DNA from: Acidimicrobiaceae bacterium UBA2093
Lineage (GTDB): Bacteria > Actinomycetota > Acidimicrobiia > Acidimicrobiales > Ilumatobacteraceae
Assembly (NCBI GenBank): GCA_002331255.1
Contig: DCZD01000008.1
Location: 1 to 23,716 of the forward strand
Length of the DNA stretch: 23,716 bases
Direction: 5' to 3'
The position numbers and the translations under genes are program-made. Shown here piece by piece: positions 1 through 8,131 of this stretch. Every line of letters starts with the position of its first letter. Within the stretch, counting starts at the first letter, position 1. Below the pieces are notes generated by a model. The model worked only from the letters and a program-made list of their open reading frames with translations. It made no database searches and was not told the DNA's origin.

Positions 1-537
1 ATCAGCCGCCAAGAGCGACCAGAACGCGGCTCTGTGTGGGTCGCAGGTCAGAACATCAATGAATTAGCCGAGTCACGTGTGCCGTACCTTCGTCGCACAC
101 TCGGCAACGTATTCCAGGATTACAAGTTGCTCCCGAACAAGACCGTGTTCGAGAACGTGGCATTCGCCCTTGAGGTGATCGGCCAACCCAAACACATCAT
201 TCGCCAGCAAGTTCCTCAGGTCATCGAGTTGGTTGGTCTCGCCGGTAAGGAAGATCGCTTTCCCGATCAGTTGTCTGGTGGTGAGCAGCAGCGAGTGTCC
301 ATCGCGCGTGCGTTCGTCAATCGTCCGCTCATCTTGTTGGCCGACGAGCCCACTGGAAACCTCGACCCAACCACTGGCGAGGGCATTATGGCTCTGCTTG
401 ACGCCATCAATCGCACAGGCACCACCATCATCATGGCCACACATGATCATCGCGTTGTGAACGCCATGCGTCGACGGGTGATCCAACTTGATCGCGGTGT
501 GATGGTTCGTGATCAAGAACGAGGGGTGTACGAATGA
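1..537 (+). CDS. ftsE: Cell division ATP-binding protein FtsE (5' end cut by the window)
   Basis: This is the ATPase half of the FtsEX complex, an ABC-type assembly at the septum that controls peptidoglycan hydrolases from the cytoplasmic face. The reading frame is open from base 1, so the beginning, including the Walker A loop, lies outside the window; the GTG at 34 is an internal valine, since the residues before it already fit the family. Visible in order are the Q-loop (GNVFQDYKLLPN), the ABC signature LSGGEQQRVSIARA, Walker B LLADEPTGNLD and the H-loop ATHD. The signature plus the DYKLLPN stretch are FtsE-like, and the next gene is ftsX, which settles the identity. The stop codon overlaps the ftsX start by four bases (ATGA), so the two are translationally coupled. 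Confidence 0.97.
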   Translation: MSRQERPERGSVWVAGQNINELAESRVPYLRRTLGNVFQDYKLLPNKTVFENVAFALEVIGQPKHIIRQQVPQVIELVGLAGKEDRFPDQLSGGEQQRVSIARAFVNRPLILLADEPTGNLDPTTGEGIMALLDAINRTGTTIIMATHDHRVVNAMRRRVIQLDRGVMVRDQERGVYE

Positions 538-1439
538 TTTCCCGCATCTCATACGCCCTTCGCGAGACTGCCGCAGGCTTTCGTCGCAACATGACACTCA
601 CGGCAGCCGCTGTGTTGACATCGGCGGTGTCGTTACTTCTCGTCGGTACGACGTTCCTCATTCAGCGTGCCTTCGACAACCTTCTGGTGCAATGGCGCGG
701 CGACGTCGGAATGATCGTGTTCGTTCGACCCGATGCCAGCCAAGAGCAAATTGCGTTCATCGAGCAGACACTCAGGGCGCAACCGAATGTCGTGAACGTC
801 GACAAGTTGGCATTTCTCGACAAGGTTGCAAGTTATGAAGAAGCCAAGAGGGTGTTCGCCGGCGACCCCACCACACTGAGCCTGCTGTCTGTCGAGAACA
901 TCCCTTCGCAGTTCAAAGTCGTGCCGCGTACTCCTGATCCCGCCCTTGTTCGCAGTCTCGCCGACCAGTACCGCACATTGCCCGGAGTCCAAGTCGTTTC
1001 ACTAGCCGAGGATGAGTTCGACGTCATCGCCACTTTGTCCAACTTCGTGCGTGCTGTCACCATCGGCATGTCGCTGATTCTGTTGTCGGTGGCTGTGGTT
1101 CTCATCTGGAACACAATTCGCACCGCGATGTTTGCGCGACGGCGCGAGATCGAGGTCATGAAACTTGTCGGTGCCACCGATTGGTTTATTCGCATTCCTT
1201 TCATGCTCGAGGGTTTGCTCCAAGGACTTATTGGTGCTGTCGTGTCGTGTGGTGGCCTGTGGGCACTGAACCAAGCGTGGACGAACGGAGTAGCGGGTTT
1301 CAAGGCCGGAACCGGGGTCAGTTCGTTGGTGGTGCCCGGGTCATATGTGAGCGGAGTCATGGTGGCCTTGCTGGTTATCGGCTCTATCGCCGGTGCCATT
1401 GGCTCTGGCGTGGCAGCCACGAAGTTCCTTGACGTCTGA
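534..1439 (+). CDS. ftsX: Cell division protein FtsX
   Basis: FtsX is the membrane partner of FtsE; it passes ATPase-driven movement to peptidoglycan hydrolases outside the cell. The 301-residue protein has the usual actinobacterial length. It shows a first membrane helix at about residues 21-43, a large extracellular loop of about 120 residues, and three further helices near 174-195, 223-245 and 273-296. The cytoplasmic stretch between helices 2 and 3 (ARRREIEVMKLVGAT) is the typical FtsX/MacB-type sequence that contacts the ATPase. The start ATG overlaps the ftsE stop. In many actinobacteria smpB follows ftsX; here glbO follows instead and smpB is near the far end of the window on the other strand. 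Confidence 0.97.
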   Translation: MISRISYALRETAAGFRRNMTLTAAAVLTSAVSLLLVGTTFLIQRAFDNLLVQWRGDVGMIVFVRPDASQEQIAFIEQTLRAQPNVVNVDKLAFLDKVASYEEAKRVFAGDPTTLSLLSVENIPSQFKVVPRTPDPALVRSLADQYRTLPGVQVVSLAEDEFDVIATLSNFVRAVTIGMSLILLSVAVVLIWNTIRTAMFARRREIEVMKLVGATDWFIRIPFMLEGLLQGLIGAVVSCGGLWALNQAWTNGVAGFKAGTGVSSLVVPGSYVSGVMVALLVIGSIAGAIGSGVAATKFLDV

Positions 1440-1466
1440 CGATGACGTCTGAGCGATCACATCTGA
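1431..1466 (+). repeat. Short tandem direct repeats across the ftsX stop codon
   Basis: GACGTCTGA occurs at 1431-1439 (containing the ftsX stop) and again at 1444-1452, and a looser copy CACATCTGA lies at 1458-1466. The copies are 13 and 14 bases apart. They end just before the purine-rich GAGGGA that precedes glbO. They may be an operator, a trace of slippage, or a scar; the sequence alone does not decide. Confidence 0.6.
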
Positions 1467-1474
1467 GGGATGGC

Positions 1475-1494
1475 GATGTCACATGAGTGACGTC
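1475..1494 (+). promoter_or_regulatory. Predicted RNA hairpin with the glbO start codon in its loop
   Basis: GATGTCAC (1475-1482) can pair with GTGACGTC (1487-1494) over eight pairs, one of them G-U, leaving a four-base loop ATGA (1483-1486) that is the first ATG of glbO. GAGGGA at 1465-1470 is the only ribosome-binding-like sequence and is 12 bases before that ATG, which is long. If the hairpin forms, the in-frame ATGs at 1495 and 1498 come close to GAGGGA. It may therefore choose the start or tune translation. This is a structural prediction by eye. Confidence 0.45.
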
Positions 1495-1878
1495 ATGATG
1501 TTCGAAGCAGTTGGCGGTCAGAAGTTTTTCGATCAGGTCGTCGATGCGTTCTACGACGCGGTCGAACGCGATCCAGTTCTGTTGCCGTTGTATCCCGAAG
1601 GTGCCGACACCGTGGGGGCGAGACATCGGTTGGCTATGTTCTTGTCGCAGTACTGGGGTGGGCCCACCACGTACTCAGACGAGCGAGGCCATCCTCGGCT
1701 TCGGATGAGGCACGTGCCCTACGCAATTGGTGAGATCGAACGCGATCACTGGCTGCTTCATATGGTCGCTGCAATTGAGTCGGCGACAACTTTGCTCCCG
1801 GATCATGTCCGCGACACGGTTCGCACGGATTTCATCAGCTATGTAACCAATGCAGCTGAACATCTTCGTAATCAGTGA
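1483..1878 (+). CDS. glbO: Group II truncated haemoglobin (GlbO type)
   Basis: This is a small cytoplasmic haem protein of the 2-on-2 globin family; GlbO proteins bind oxygen tightly and are linked to oxygen chemistry and peroxide or nitric-oxide handling. The 131 residues match the family length. Key positions are visible: distal pocket Tyr24 (B10), Tyr37 (CD1), proximal His77 (F8) and Trp90 (G8). The block QYWGGPTTYSDERGHPRLRM is almost a GlbO hallmark. The ATG at 1483 is used here, but ATGs at 1495 and 1498 are in frame and would also leave a complete globin, because the family match begins at FEAVGG. It follows ftsX by 43 bases on the same strand and ends at a hairpin before the convergent methyltransferase gene. 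Confidence 0.95.
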   Translation: MSDVMMFEAVGGQKFFDQVVDAFYDAVERDPVLLPLYPEGADTVGARHRLAMFLSQYWGGPTTYSDERGHPRLRMRHVPYAIGEIERDHWLLHMVAAIESATTLLPDHVRDTVRTDFISYVTNAAEHLRNQ

Positions 1879-1884
1879 ATCTGG

Positions 1885-1900
1885 GTCGGCAACTGCCGAC
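1885..1900. terminator. Possible two-way terminator hairpin between glbO and the SpoU gene
   Basis: GTCGGC (1885-1890) and GCCGAC (1895-1900) form a perfect six-pair stem with an AACT loop, exactly in the 24-base gap between two convergent genes. There is no T-run on either side, so a standard intrinsic terminator is not proven; the position is the main argument. Confidence 0.45.
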
Positions 1901-1902
1901 GG

Positions 1903-2706
1903 TCAGCGTGGTGCATAGGCGTGCAGGGCAATTGCCGCTGCAGCGCCGACATTCAGTGAGTCGATGCCCTCATGCATGCGGATGCGCACGATCGCGTCGA
2001 GAGAGGTCATGGTCTCATCTGTGAGACCCACTCGCTCGCTTCCCATGAACAGTGCAATTCTCTTGCTTGATGGTTTCCAGTGGTCAATGTCGTGGGCGCT
2101 CGGGTCTGGCGACATGCCGATACACGTGTATCCGCCCTCATGCAGTTGGTCGACGAGGTTGAACTCGCTCTCGCTACGAGCGAAGGGTAGGGAAAGAGCG
2201 GTACCCATCGACACGCGCAGCGACCGGCGGGCGAGTGGATCTGAGCTAGTCGGATCAAGGATCAATGCGTGCCACCCAAGTGCGGCAGCACTGCGGATGA
2301 TGGCGCCGACGTTGGTGGGATTGTCGACTGCCTCGAGTACCACGACGTGAGTCGAAGACGTTGTCACCTCGTCAACCGACAGTCGGGGTGGCCGTCGAAA
2401 GAGTCCGGTCACGGAGAGCGGTACCCCGAGTCCGGTCACGTCGCGACGTAATTCATCGTCACCGACATACAACGGCACATCTGTGGGTACAAGAGTTGCG
2501 AATCGTTCGACCATGTCGTCCGTAAGGAGCAGTGCACTCGGAGTGCATGAGGCCTGAATTGCACGTTCGACCACCAGGTCACCTTCTGCCACGAACAACC
2601 CTGCTCCGACTTTCTCCGCGCGGTCAAGCCGGTTTGCAAGCTGGCGATCACGCCAGCGGAATGCGTCGAGCCTTGGGTCAGCTGAGTCGGTCACATGCAC
2701 GATCAT
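1903..2706 (-). CDS. TrmH/SpoU-family RNA 2'-O-ribose methyltransferase
   Basis: The product is a SAM-dependent SPOUT methyltransferase that probably methylates a ribose in rRNA or tRNA. The three family motifs are present: motif 1 at about 121-144 (VVVLEAVDNPTNVGAIIRSA, with Asn132 and Arg138), motif 2 at about 217-229 (ALFMGSERVGLT) and motif 3 at about 239-260 (RIRMHEGIDSLNVGAAAAI), which form the trefoil-knot SAM site. The first ~100 residues, starting near DRQLANRLDRAEKVGAGLFV, resemble the substrate-binding domain found in front of the knot in 23S rRNA-type enzymes. At 267 residues it has the usual length. The exact target nucleotide cannot be told from sequence. It is the last gene of a minus-strand run, 38 bases after menB. 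Confidence 0.92.
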   Translation of the reverse strand: MIVHVTDSADPRLDAFRWRDRQLANRLDRAEKVGAGLFVAEGDLVVERAIQASCTPSALLLTDDMVERFATLVPTDVPLYVGDDELRRDVTGLGVPLSVTGLFRRPPRLSVDEVTTSSTHVVVLEAVDNPTNVGAIIRSAAALGWHALILDPTSSDPLARRSLRVSMGTALSLPFARSESEFNLVDQLHEGGYTCIGMSPDPSAHDIDHWKPSSKRIALFMGSERVGLTDETMTSLDAIVRIRMHEGIDSLNVGAAAAIALHAYAPR

Positions 2707-2744
2707 GTCGGGCTCTTCAGGCTGCGTATCTTGTCAGTGAGGTC

Positions 2745-3647
2745 TCAGAACATCCACGGGAAAGCCGACCAATCGGGATCACGCTTTTCAAGGAAAGAGT
2801 TTCGACCTTCAACCGCTTCATCTGTGCCGTAGGCAAGTCGCGTGGCCTCGCCCGCAAACAATTGTTGGCCCACAAGTCCGTCATCGACGAGATTGAACGC
2901 GAACTTCAGCATACGTTGTGCTGTCGGGCTCTTTGCGTTGATGTCTGCTGCCCATTGCAACGCGACCTTCTCGAGGTCTTCGTGGGCGACGACTTCATTC
3001 ACCATCCCCATGCGGTGTGCCTCGTCGGCGCTGTATTCGCGACCAAGAAAGAAGATTTCACGGGCGAACTTCTGGCCGATCTGCCGGGCGAGGTACGCAG
3101 AACCATAACCACCATCGAAAGATGCAACATCTGCGTCGGTTTGTTTGAACTTGGCGTGTTCACGACTGGCCAACGTGAGATCACACACGACATGGAGGCT
3201 GTGTCCACCACCTGCAGCCCAACCTGGCACGACACACACGACGACTTTTGGCATGAAGCGAATGAGGCGTTGCACTTCGAGAATGTGCAACCGACCGGCA
3301 CGGCCGACGTCAATCGAATCGGCGCCTTCGCCATCTGCATACTTGTATCCGTCCTTGCCACGAATGCGCTGGTCCCCACCACTGCAGAACGCCCATCCAC
3401 CGTCGCGGGGGGACGGTCCGTTTCCGGTGATTAGCACACACCCAACGTCTGTCGACATGCGGGCATGATCGAGGGCGGTGTACAACTCGTCGACTGTCTT
3501 CGGACGGAATGCATTTCGAACCTCGGGTCGATTGAATGCGATTCGCACTGTTCCGTGGGCCTTGGCACGGTGGTACGTGATGTCAGAGAACGAGAATCCT
3601 GACACTTCGTTCCAAGCCGAGGGGTCGAACAGGGGAGAAATTGTCAC
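2745..3647 (-). CDS. menB: 1,4-dihydroxy-2-naphthoyl-CoA synthase MenB
   Basis: MenB closes the second ring of menaquinone, converting O-succinylbenzoyl-CoA to 1,4-dihydroxy-2-naphthoyl-CoA in the cytoplasm. The 300-residue protein has crotonase oxyanion-hole glycines in FCSGGDQ (87-93) and PGWAAGGGHS (141-150). The segment with SFDGGYGSAYLARQIGQKFA and the ending RDPDWSAFPWMF are MenB-specific and separate it from ordinary enoyl-CoA hydratases. The residue after QT is Asp171, which matches the Asp-type MenB of mycobacteria that needs no bicarbonate, unlike the Gly-type of E. coli (established knowledge of the family, position aligned by eye). The start is GTG; no good Shine-Dalgarno sequence is seen. 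No other men gene is in the window. Confidence 0.95.
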   Translation of the reverse strand: MTISPLFDPSAWNEVSGFSFSDITYHRAKAHGTVRIAFNRPEVRNAFRPKTVDELYTALDHARMSTDVGCVLITGNGPSPRDGGWAFCSGGDQRIRGKDGYKYADGEGADSIDVGRAGRLHILEVQRLIRFMPKVVVCVVPGWAAGGGHSLHVVCDLTLASREHAKFKQTDADVASFDGGYGSAYLARQIGQKFAREIFFLGREYSADEAHRMGMVNEVVAHEDLEKVALQWAADINAKSPTAQRMLKFAFNLVDDGLVGQQLFAGEATRLAYGTDEAVEGRNSFLEKRDPDWSAFPWMF

Positions 3648-3704
3648 GCAATCATTGTTCCACGCCAGTAGGTGACGACCGTAACTGGTCGACGTACCAA
3701 GCTT

Positions 3705-5336
3705 CTACGCCGAGAGTTCGAATCCTTGATAATCGGCCTTGGCTACTTGTTCGCACTTTGCCACGTAGTCGGAGTATCCGAGAAGCGGCATGAACACACG
3801 TGGCTTGCCAGGTACATTCGCCCCGAGGTACCACGAGTTGCAGGTGGGGAAGAGGGTGTAGCCAGCGATCATGTTGACGTAGTTGACCCAGTCGGATTGA
3901 GCTTGCTCGTCAGCTTCGATGACGCGATGTCCGCTTGCACGCATGTAATCGATGCAGTCACCGATCCAATTCACATGTTGTTCGATGGAGACGATCATGT
4001 TTGTGAGCACCGAGGGGCTACCAGGCCCGGTGACTAGGAACATGTTCGGAAACCCGCGCGTGTTAAGGCCCAAGTACGTGAGGGGGCCTGCGCTCCAAGC
4101 TTCAGTGAGCGCAAGACCATTTCGGCCGTGGATGTTGGCCTTCAAAAATGAGCCTGTCATCGCATCGAATCCGGTGGCGAAAACGATGACGTCTACTTCG
4201 AACTCGCGGCCATCTGTGAACACACCGTGTGGCGTGAGGCGTTCGATGGGTGATGTGCTGACGTCGACCAAGGTGACGTTTTCGCGGTTGAACGTGGCGT
4301 AGTAATTGGTGTCGAGACAGAGGCGCTTACAGCCGATGGTCTGCTTTGGCGCCAACAACTCGGCAACCTTGGGGTCCTGCACGATTCCACGAATCTTCTC
4401 TCGCACGAATTCGGCGACTTCATTGTTCGACTTGTCACTGATGAGAACGTCGTTGAAGGCACCGAGGAACAGAAGTCCACTCGACCCCCACCGTTCTTCG
4501 AGCAACTGACGCCGTTCATCGCCTTCCACCTCAAAGACGCTGATGTCGTTTGCAGGGAAGTCTCCGCCGAAAGCACTACGCGTCGCAGAGTTGCGCGCAC
4601 GAAAACCGGCGATGTCTGCAATTACCTGCGATTCATATTCTGAATCGTTCGGTCCGTTGTTTGCTGGAACCGAGTAGGTGGCGGTGCGTTGGAACACGGT
4701 GAGGTGAGTTGCCTGCTCGGCAATCAGCGGTATCGACTGCAATCCGGACGAACCTGTACCAATCACGGCGACTCGCTTGCCGGTGAAGTCGACGCCATCA
4801 TGCGGCCAGGATCCTGTGTGGTACATCTCGCCGGTGAACGTGTCGTCGCCAGGGAACTGAGGCTTGTTGGCCGAAGACAAACAACCGGTCGCCATGACAA
4901 GGAAATGCGCAGACACGACGTCACCCTGATCGGTGTCAACGTGCCACGTTTGTTCGTCGTCGCTCCATGCCGCACGTGTGACAGTGGTTCGGAACACCAT
5001 GTCACGCTTCAGGTCGAAACGTTCTGCGACGTGTTGGGCGTAGCGCAAAATCTCTGGCTGAGTCGCGTACTTCTCGCTCCATTTCCAGTCACGCTGCAAG
5101 TCTTCGGAAAATTGATAGGAATATTCGAGACTGGGTACGTCACATCGGGCACCGGGATATCGGTTCCAATACCATGTTCCACCGACATCATCGCCTTTTT
5201 CGATCGCGAGGCACGAGAGCCCGAGCTCATGGCATTTGTGCACCATGTACATGCCTGCGAAGCCGGCTCCGACGATGACGACATCGACGTTTGACGTCAC
5301 TTGTCGTTGCGCTATTTGCCCACTCACAGGGGTCAT
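3705..5336 (-). CDS. Baeyer-Villiger (flavin) monooxygenase, cyclohexanone-monooxygenase type
   Basis: These FAD- and NADPH-dependent enzymes insert oxygen next to a ketone, giving an ester or lactone. From the ATG at 5336 the protein is 543 residues, the normal length. It has the FAD Rossmann motif GAGFAG (23-28), the Baeyer-Villiger fingerprint F-x-G-x3-H-x3-W-P at 167-178 (FTGEMYHTGSWP), and the NADPH Rossmann motif GTGSSG (193-198). A later ATGFDAMTGS is the usual FMO/BVMO ATG motif. The frame stays open upstream to 5510, but that part is basic, unlike the family, and would overlap the divergent PAP2 gene, so I reject it. The natural substrate (alicyclic ketone, steroid or fatty ketone) cannot be read from sequence. 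It lies 57 bases ahead of menB on the same strand and may share its transcript. Confidence 0.95.
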   Translation of the reverse strand: MTPVSGQIAQRQVTSNVDVVIVGAGFAGMYMVHKCHELGLSCLAIEKGDDVGGTWYWNRYPGARCDVPSLEYSYQFSEDLQRDWKWSEKYATQPEILRYAQHVAERFDLKRDMVFRTTVTRAAWSDDEQTWHVDTDQGDVVSAHFLVMATGCLSSANKPQFPGDDTFTGEMYHTGSWPHDGVDFTGKRVAVIGTGSSGLQSIPLIAEQATHLTVFQRTATYSVPANNGPNDSEYESQVIADIAGFRARNSATRSAFGGDFPANDISVFEVEGDERRQLLEERWGSSGLLFLGAFNDVLISDKSNNEVAEFVREKIRGIVQDPKVAELLAPKQTIGCKRLCLDTNYYATFNRENVTLVDVSTSPIERLTPHGVFTDGREFEVDVIVFATGFDAMTGSFLKANIHGRNGLALTEAWSAGPLTYLGLNTRGFPNMFLVTGPGSPSVLTNMIVSIEQHVNWIGDCIDYMRASGHRVIEADEQAQSDWVNYVNMIAGYTLFPTCNSWYLGANVPGKPRVFMPLLGYSDYVAKCEQVAKADYQGFELSA

Positions 5337-5383
5337 TGTTGTCCATACCTTGGGCGCCAGGCAACACGGAACTACGGTCGTGG

Positions 5384-5989
5384 ATGGTGGTACTCCTGAT
5401 GCAGCAGTCACCCGTCGGTGCGCGTGGGGGAATCGTCTCGTCACTCGACTCCGACGTGCATGAGTACTTCGTCGACCATCGACCGGACTGGGTCGTTGAC
5501 GTCGCCACATTCCTCGACCAAGTTGGCGAATCTCAGGTGCTTTTGGTTGTCGCGGTAGTCATCGCCGCCTTGTGGTGGGTGCGGCTGCGTCCGTCGATGC
5601 TTCCCTTCACCGTGCCGTTGTCTGTAGCTGTGAATGAGCTCGTCGTGGTCATCATCAAGGACATAGTCGATCGTGAACGTCCCGAGCAGGCTCAGCAACT
5701 CGTCGAGGCGACAAGTGCGTCGCTGCCGTCCGGACACTCCGCAAGTGCTGCTGCGCTGGCGACGTCAATCGTGTTGATCCGGGCCCTCGCTGCACAAGGC
5801 CCTCGTCGATGGGTGGTTCTCGATGCCACAGTGATGGTGTTTGCAATGGCGGCAGGGTTGGCTCGGCTCGTTCTCGGTGTGCATTGGTTCAGCGATGTGC
5901 TCGCAGGGTGGTTCATTGGTTTTGTCGTGAGCGTCGTGATTGCCCGCGCTGCGAGTAAAATCCCTGTGTGCCGACCAAGTACGAATTAG
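5384..5989 (+). CDS. PAP2-family membrane phosphatase
   Basis: The protein belongs to the type 2 phosphatidic acid phosphatase family, integral membrane enzymes that take phosphate from lipid or polyprenyl phosphates outside the membrane. The three catalytic motifs are complete: KDIVDRERP (KX6RP), PSGHS and ARLVLGVHWFSD (RX4GXHXXXD). Several hydrophobic segments alternate with these motifs. The frame is open further upstream to 5291 but that would overlap the divergent monooxygenase start at 5336; ATG at 5384 or 5399 is more likely, and I give the first with low certainty. Its 3' end overlaps the cysD start by 22 bases, so it is probably cotranscribed with the PAPS genes. Whether it acts on a lipid that is later sulfated is only a guess. 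Confidence 0.88.
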   Translation: MVVLLMQQSPVGARGGIVSSLDSDVHEYFVDHRPDWVVDVATFLDQVGESQVLLVVAVVIAALWWVRLRPSMLPFTVPLSVAVNELVVVIIKDIVDRERPEQAQQLVEATSASLPSGHSASAAALATSIVLIRALAAQGPRRWVVLDATVMVFAMAAGLARLVLGVHWFSDVLAGWFIGFVVSVVIARAASKIPVCRPSTN

Positions 5990-6879
5990 GGCATCTGAAG
6001 GCACTTGAGGCCGAGTCGATTCACATCATGCGTGAGGTGGCGGCCACCATGGAGCGTCCCGCATTGTTGTTCTCTGGTGGCAAAGACTCAATCATCATGG
6101 TTCATCTGGCGCGAAAGGCTTTCTGGCCAGCTCGTCTGCCGTTTCCGTTGGTGCACATCGACACGGGTCAGAACTTCTCTGAAGTCATCGCATTCCGTGA
6201 CTGGATGGCTGAAGACATCGGTGCACGCCTCATCGTCGGTTCGGTGCAAGACGACATCGATGCCGGACGAGTGTTTGAAGATCCGAAGTCGAACGCCGGA
6301 CGCAATCGCCTGCAGACCACGACGTTGTTGCGAACAATTGAGGAGCACAAGTTCACCGCCATGTTCGGAGGTGCCCGTCGTGACGAAGAGAAGGCTCGCG
6401 CCAAGGAGCGAGTATTCAGCTTCCGCGATGAGTTCGGACAATGGGACCCGAAGAATCAGCGACCAGAGTTGTGGAGTCTCTACAACGGGAGGCACCGTCC
6501 TGGCGAGCACATCCGCGCATTCCCCATCTCGAACTGGACCGAGCTGGACGTGTGGCAGTACATCGCCGACGAGAACATCGAATTGCCGAGCATCTATTAC
6601 GCCCACCGTCGCCCAGTCGTGCATCGCGACGGCATGATCATGGCGGTCAACGAGTTCGTCACGCCCCGCGACAACGAAGAAATTGTCGAAGAGTTGGTCC
6701 GTTACCGCACGGTCGGAGACGCCACTTGCACTGCTGCAGTGTCGTCTGCAGCCGCTAATGCCCATGACGTCGTCACCGAGGTAGCCGCTACTCGCATCAC
6801 CGAACGTGGTGCGACCCGCGCTGACGACAAAACGTCTGAGGCGGCGATGGAAGATCGTAAACGCGAAGGGTATTTCTGA
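5968..6879 (+). CDS. cysD: Sulfate adenylyltransferase small subunit CysD
   Basis: CysD is the catalytic N-type ATP pyrophosphatase subunit of ATP sulfurylase; with CysN it makes adenosine 5'-phosphosulfate (APS) from sulfate and ATP. The 303-residue length is typical. The PP-loop SGGKDS is at residues 36-41, the family motif GGARRDEEKARAKERVFSFR is near 135-155, and the protein ends in DRKREGYF as most CysD proteins do. A stretch at about 252-290, rich in Ala, Thr and Asp, is poorly conserved. The start is GTG inside the end of the PAP2 gene. Its stop overlaps the cysN start by one base (TGATG), which fits coupled, equal production of the two subunits. Confidence 0.97.
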   Translation: MPTKYELGHLKALEAESIHIMREVAATMERPALLFSGGKDSIIMVHLARKAFWPARLPFPLVHIDTGQNFSEVIAFRDWMAEDIGARLIVGSVQDDIDAGRVFEDPKSNAGRNRLQTTTLLRTIEEHKFTAMFGGARRDEEKARAKERVFSFRDEFGQWDPKNQRPELWSLYNGRHRPGEHIRAFPISNWTELDVWQYIADENIELPSIYYAHRRPVVHRDGMIMAVNEFVTPRDNEEIVEELVRYRTVGDATCTAAVSSAAANAHDVVTEVAATRITERGATRADDKTSEAAMEDRKREGYF

Positions 6880-8123
6880 TGTCCGAGATTCTTCGCTTCG
6901 CAACCGCAGGTTCGGTGGACGACGGCAAGTCGACACTTATTGGCCGTTTGCTCTACGACTCCAAGTCCATCTTCGAGGACCAATTGGAAGCAGTCGAGCG
7001 GACTTCTCGAGATAGGGGAGAAGCTGTCACGAACTTGGCGCTGCTTACCGATGGCCTGCGCGCCGAACGTGAGCAGGGAATTACCATCGACGTCGCATAT
7101 CGGTACTTTGCAACTCCGAAGCGTAAATTCATCATCGCCGACACGCCCGGCCACATTCAGTACACGCGCAACATGGTCACTGGTGCATCTACTGCAGACC
7201 TCGCGCTCATCCTTGTCGATGCCCGTCATGGACTAGTTGAGCAGAGTCGTCGCCATTCATTTCTCGCATCGTTGCTCGGTGTGCCGCACCTAGTGCTCTG
7301 TGTCAACAAGATGGATCTCGTCGATTACGACGAAACGGTGTTCGAGCGCATCAAAGCTGAGTTCCGCGACTTCGCAGCGCGTCTCAAGATTCACGATCTC
7401 TCTTTCGTTCCCATCTCCGCACTTCATGGCGACAACATCGTGCACCGGTCACAGAATATGCCGTGGTATGCCGGGTCTTCGCTTCTGCACTTGCTTGAAG
7501 AAGTGCACATTGCCTCCGACCGAAACCTGGTCGATGTGCGATTCCCAGTGCAATACGTCATCCGCCCCCAAGACGACTCATGGCATGACTACCGTGGTTA
7601 TGCCGGGCAAGTGGCAAGTGGCGTCATGAAGCCAGGTGATGACGTCATGGTGTTGCCATCGGGCTTCACTTCCACCATTGCCGCCATTGAGACGATGGAC
7701 GGCCAAGTCGATGAGGCATTCCCCCCGATGTCAGTCACCGTACGGCTCTCAGACAACATCGACGTCAGTCGTGGCGACATGTTGTGCCGCCCGAATAACC
7801 AACCCGATGCGGTTCAAGACGTCGAAGCCGTCATTTGTTGGATGCATGAACAGCCGATGGATCCGAACGGCTTCTATCGCATCAAGCACACAACGCGCGA
7901 TGCGCGCGCGAAAGTCTCGGAAGTGTTGTACCGCCTCGACGTCAACACGCTGCATCGTGATACCGATGCTGCGACATTGAGCCTGAACGATGTTGGTCGT
8001 ATTCGCTTGCGAACAACCGTTCCGTTGTTCATTGATCGATACGAGCGGAATCGCACCACCGGAAGTTTTGTGCTCATCCACGAAGGCACGAATGCCACCG
8101 TGGCTGCCGGGATGATCCAGTAG
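6879..8123 (+). CDS. cysN: Sulfate adenylyltransferase GTPase subunit CysN
   Basis: CysN is the elongation-factor-like GTPase whose GTP hydrolysis drives APS formation by CysD. The P-loop GSVDDGKST is at 11-19, the switch region EREQGITID at 63-71, the G3 motif DTPGH at 88-92 and the G4 motif NKMD at 143-146; translation-factor-like beta-barrel domains follow. At 414 residues it holds only the GTPase part. In many actinobacteria CysN is fused to the APS kinase CysC; here they are separate genes, with cysC starting 8 bases downstream. It starts on the cysD stop codon. Confidence 0.97.
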   Translation: MSEILRFATAGSVDDGKSTLIGRLLYDSKSIFEDQLEAVERTSRDRGEAVTNLALLTDGLRAEREQGITIDVAYRYFATPKRKFIIADTPGHIQYTRNMVTGASTADLALILVDARHGLVEQSRRHSFLASLLGVPHLVLCVNKMDLVDYDETVFERIKAEFRDFAARLKIHDLSFVPISALHGDNIVHRSQNMPWYAGSSLLHLLEEVHIASDRNLVDVRFPVQYVIRPQDDSWHDYRGYAGQVASGVMKPGDDVMVLPSGFTSTIAAIETMDGQVDEAFPPMSVTVRLSDNIDVSRGDMLCRPNNQPDAVQDVEAVICWMHEQPMDPNGFYRIKHTTRDARAKVSEVLYRLDVNTLHRDTDAATLSLNDVGRIRLRTTVPLFIDRYERNRTTGSFVLIHEGTNATVAAGMIQ

Positions 8124-8131
8124 GAATTCCC

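Noticed and set aside
2532..3434. 300-codon open frame on plus, antisense to the methyltransferase and menB genes
   Set aside because: Composition is typical of a shadow frame (many Cys, Arg, His and no recognisable domain), while the minus-strand genes are clear.
3716..3725. GTTCGAATCC, which looks like a tRNA T-loop
   Set aside because: No acceptor, D or anticodon stems around it, and it is inside the 3' end of the monooxygenase gene.
5337..5510. N-terminal extension of the monooxygenase frame by 58 codons
   Set aside because: It is Arg-rich and unlike the family; the family begins at about the ATG 5336, and the extension would run over the PAP2 gene start.
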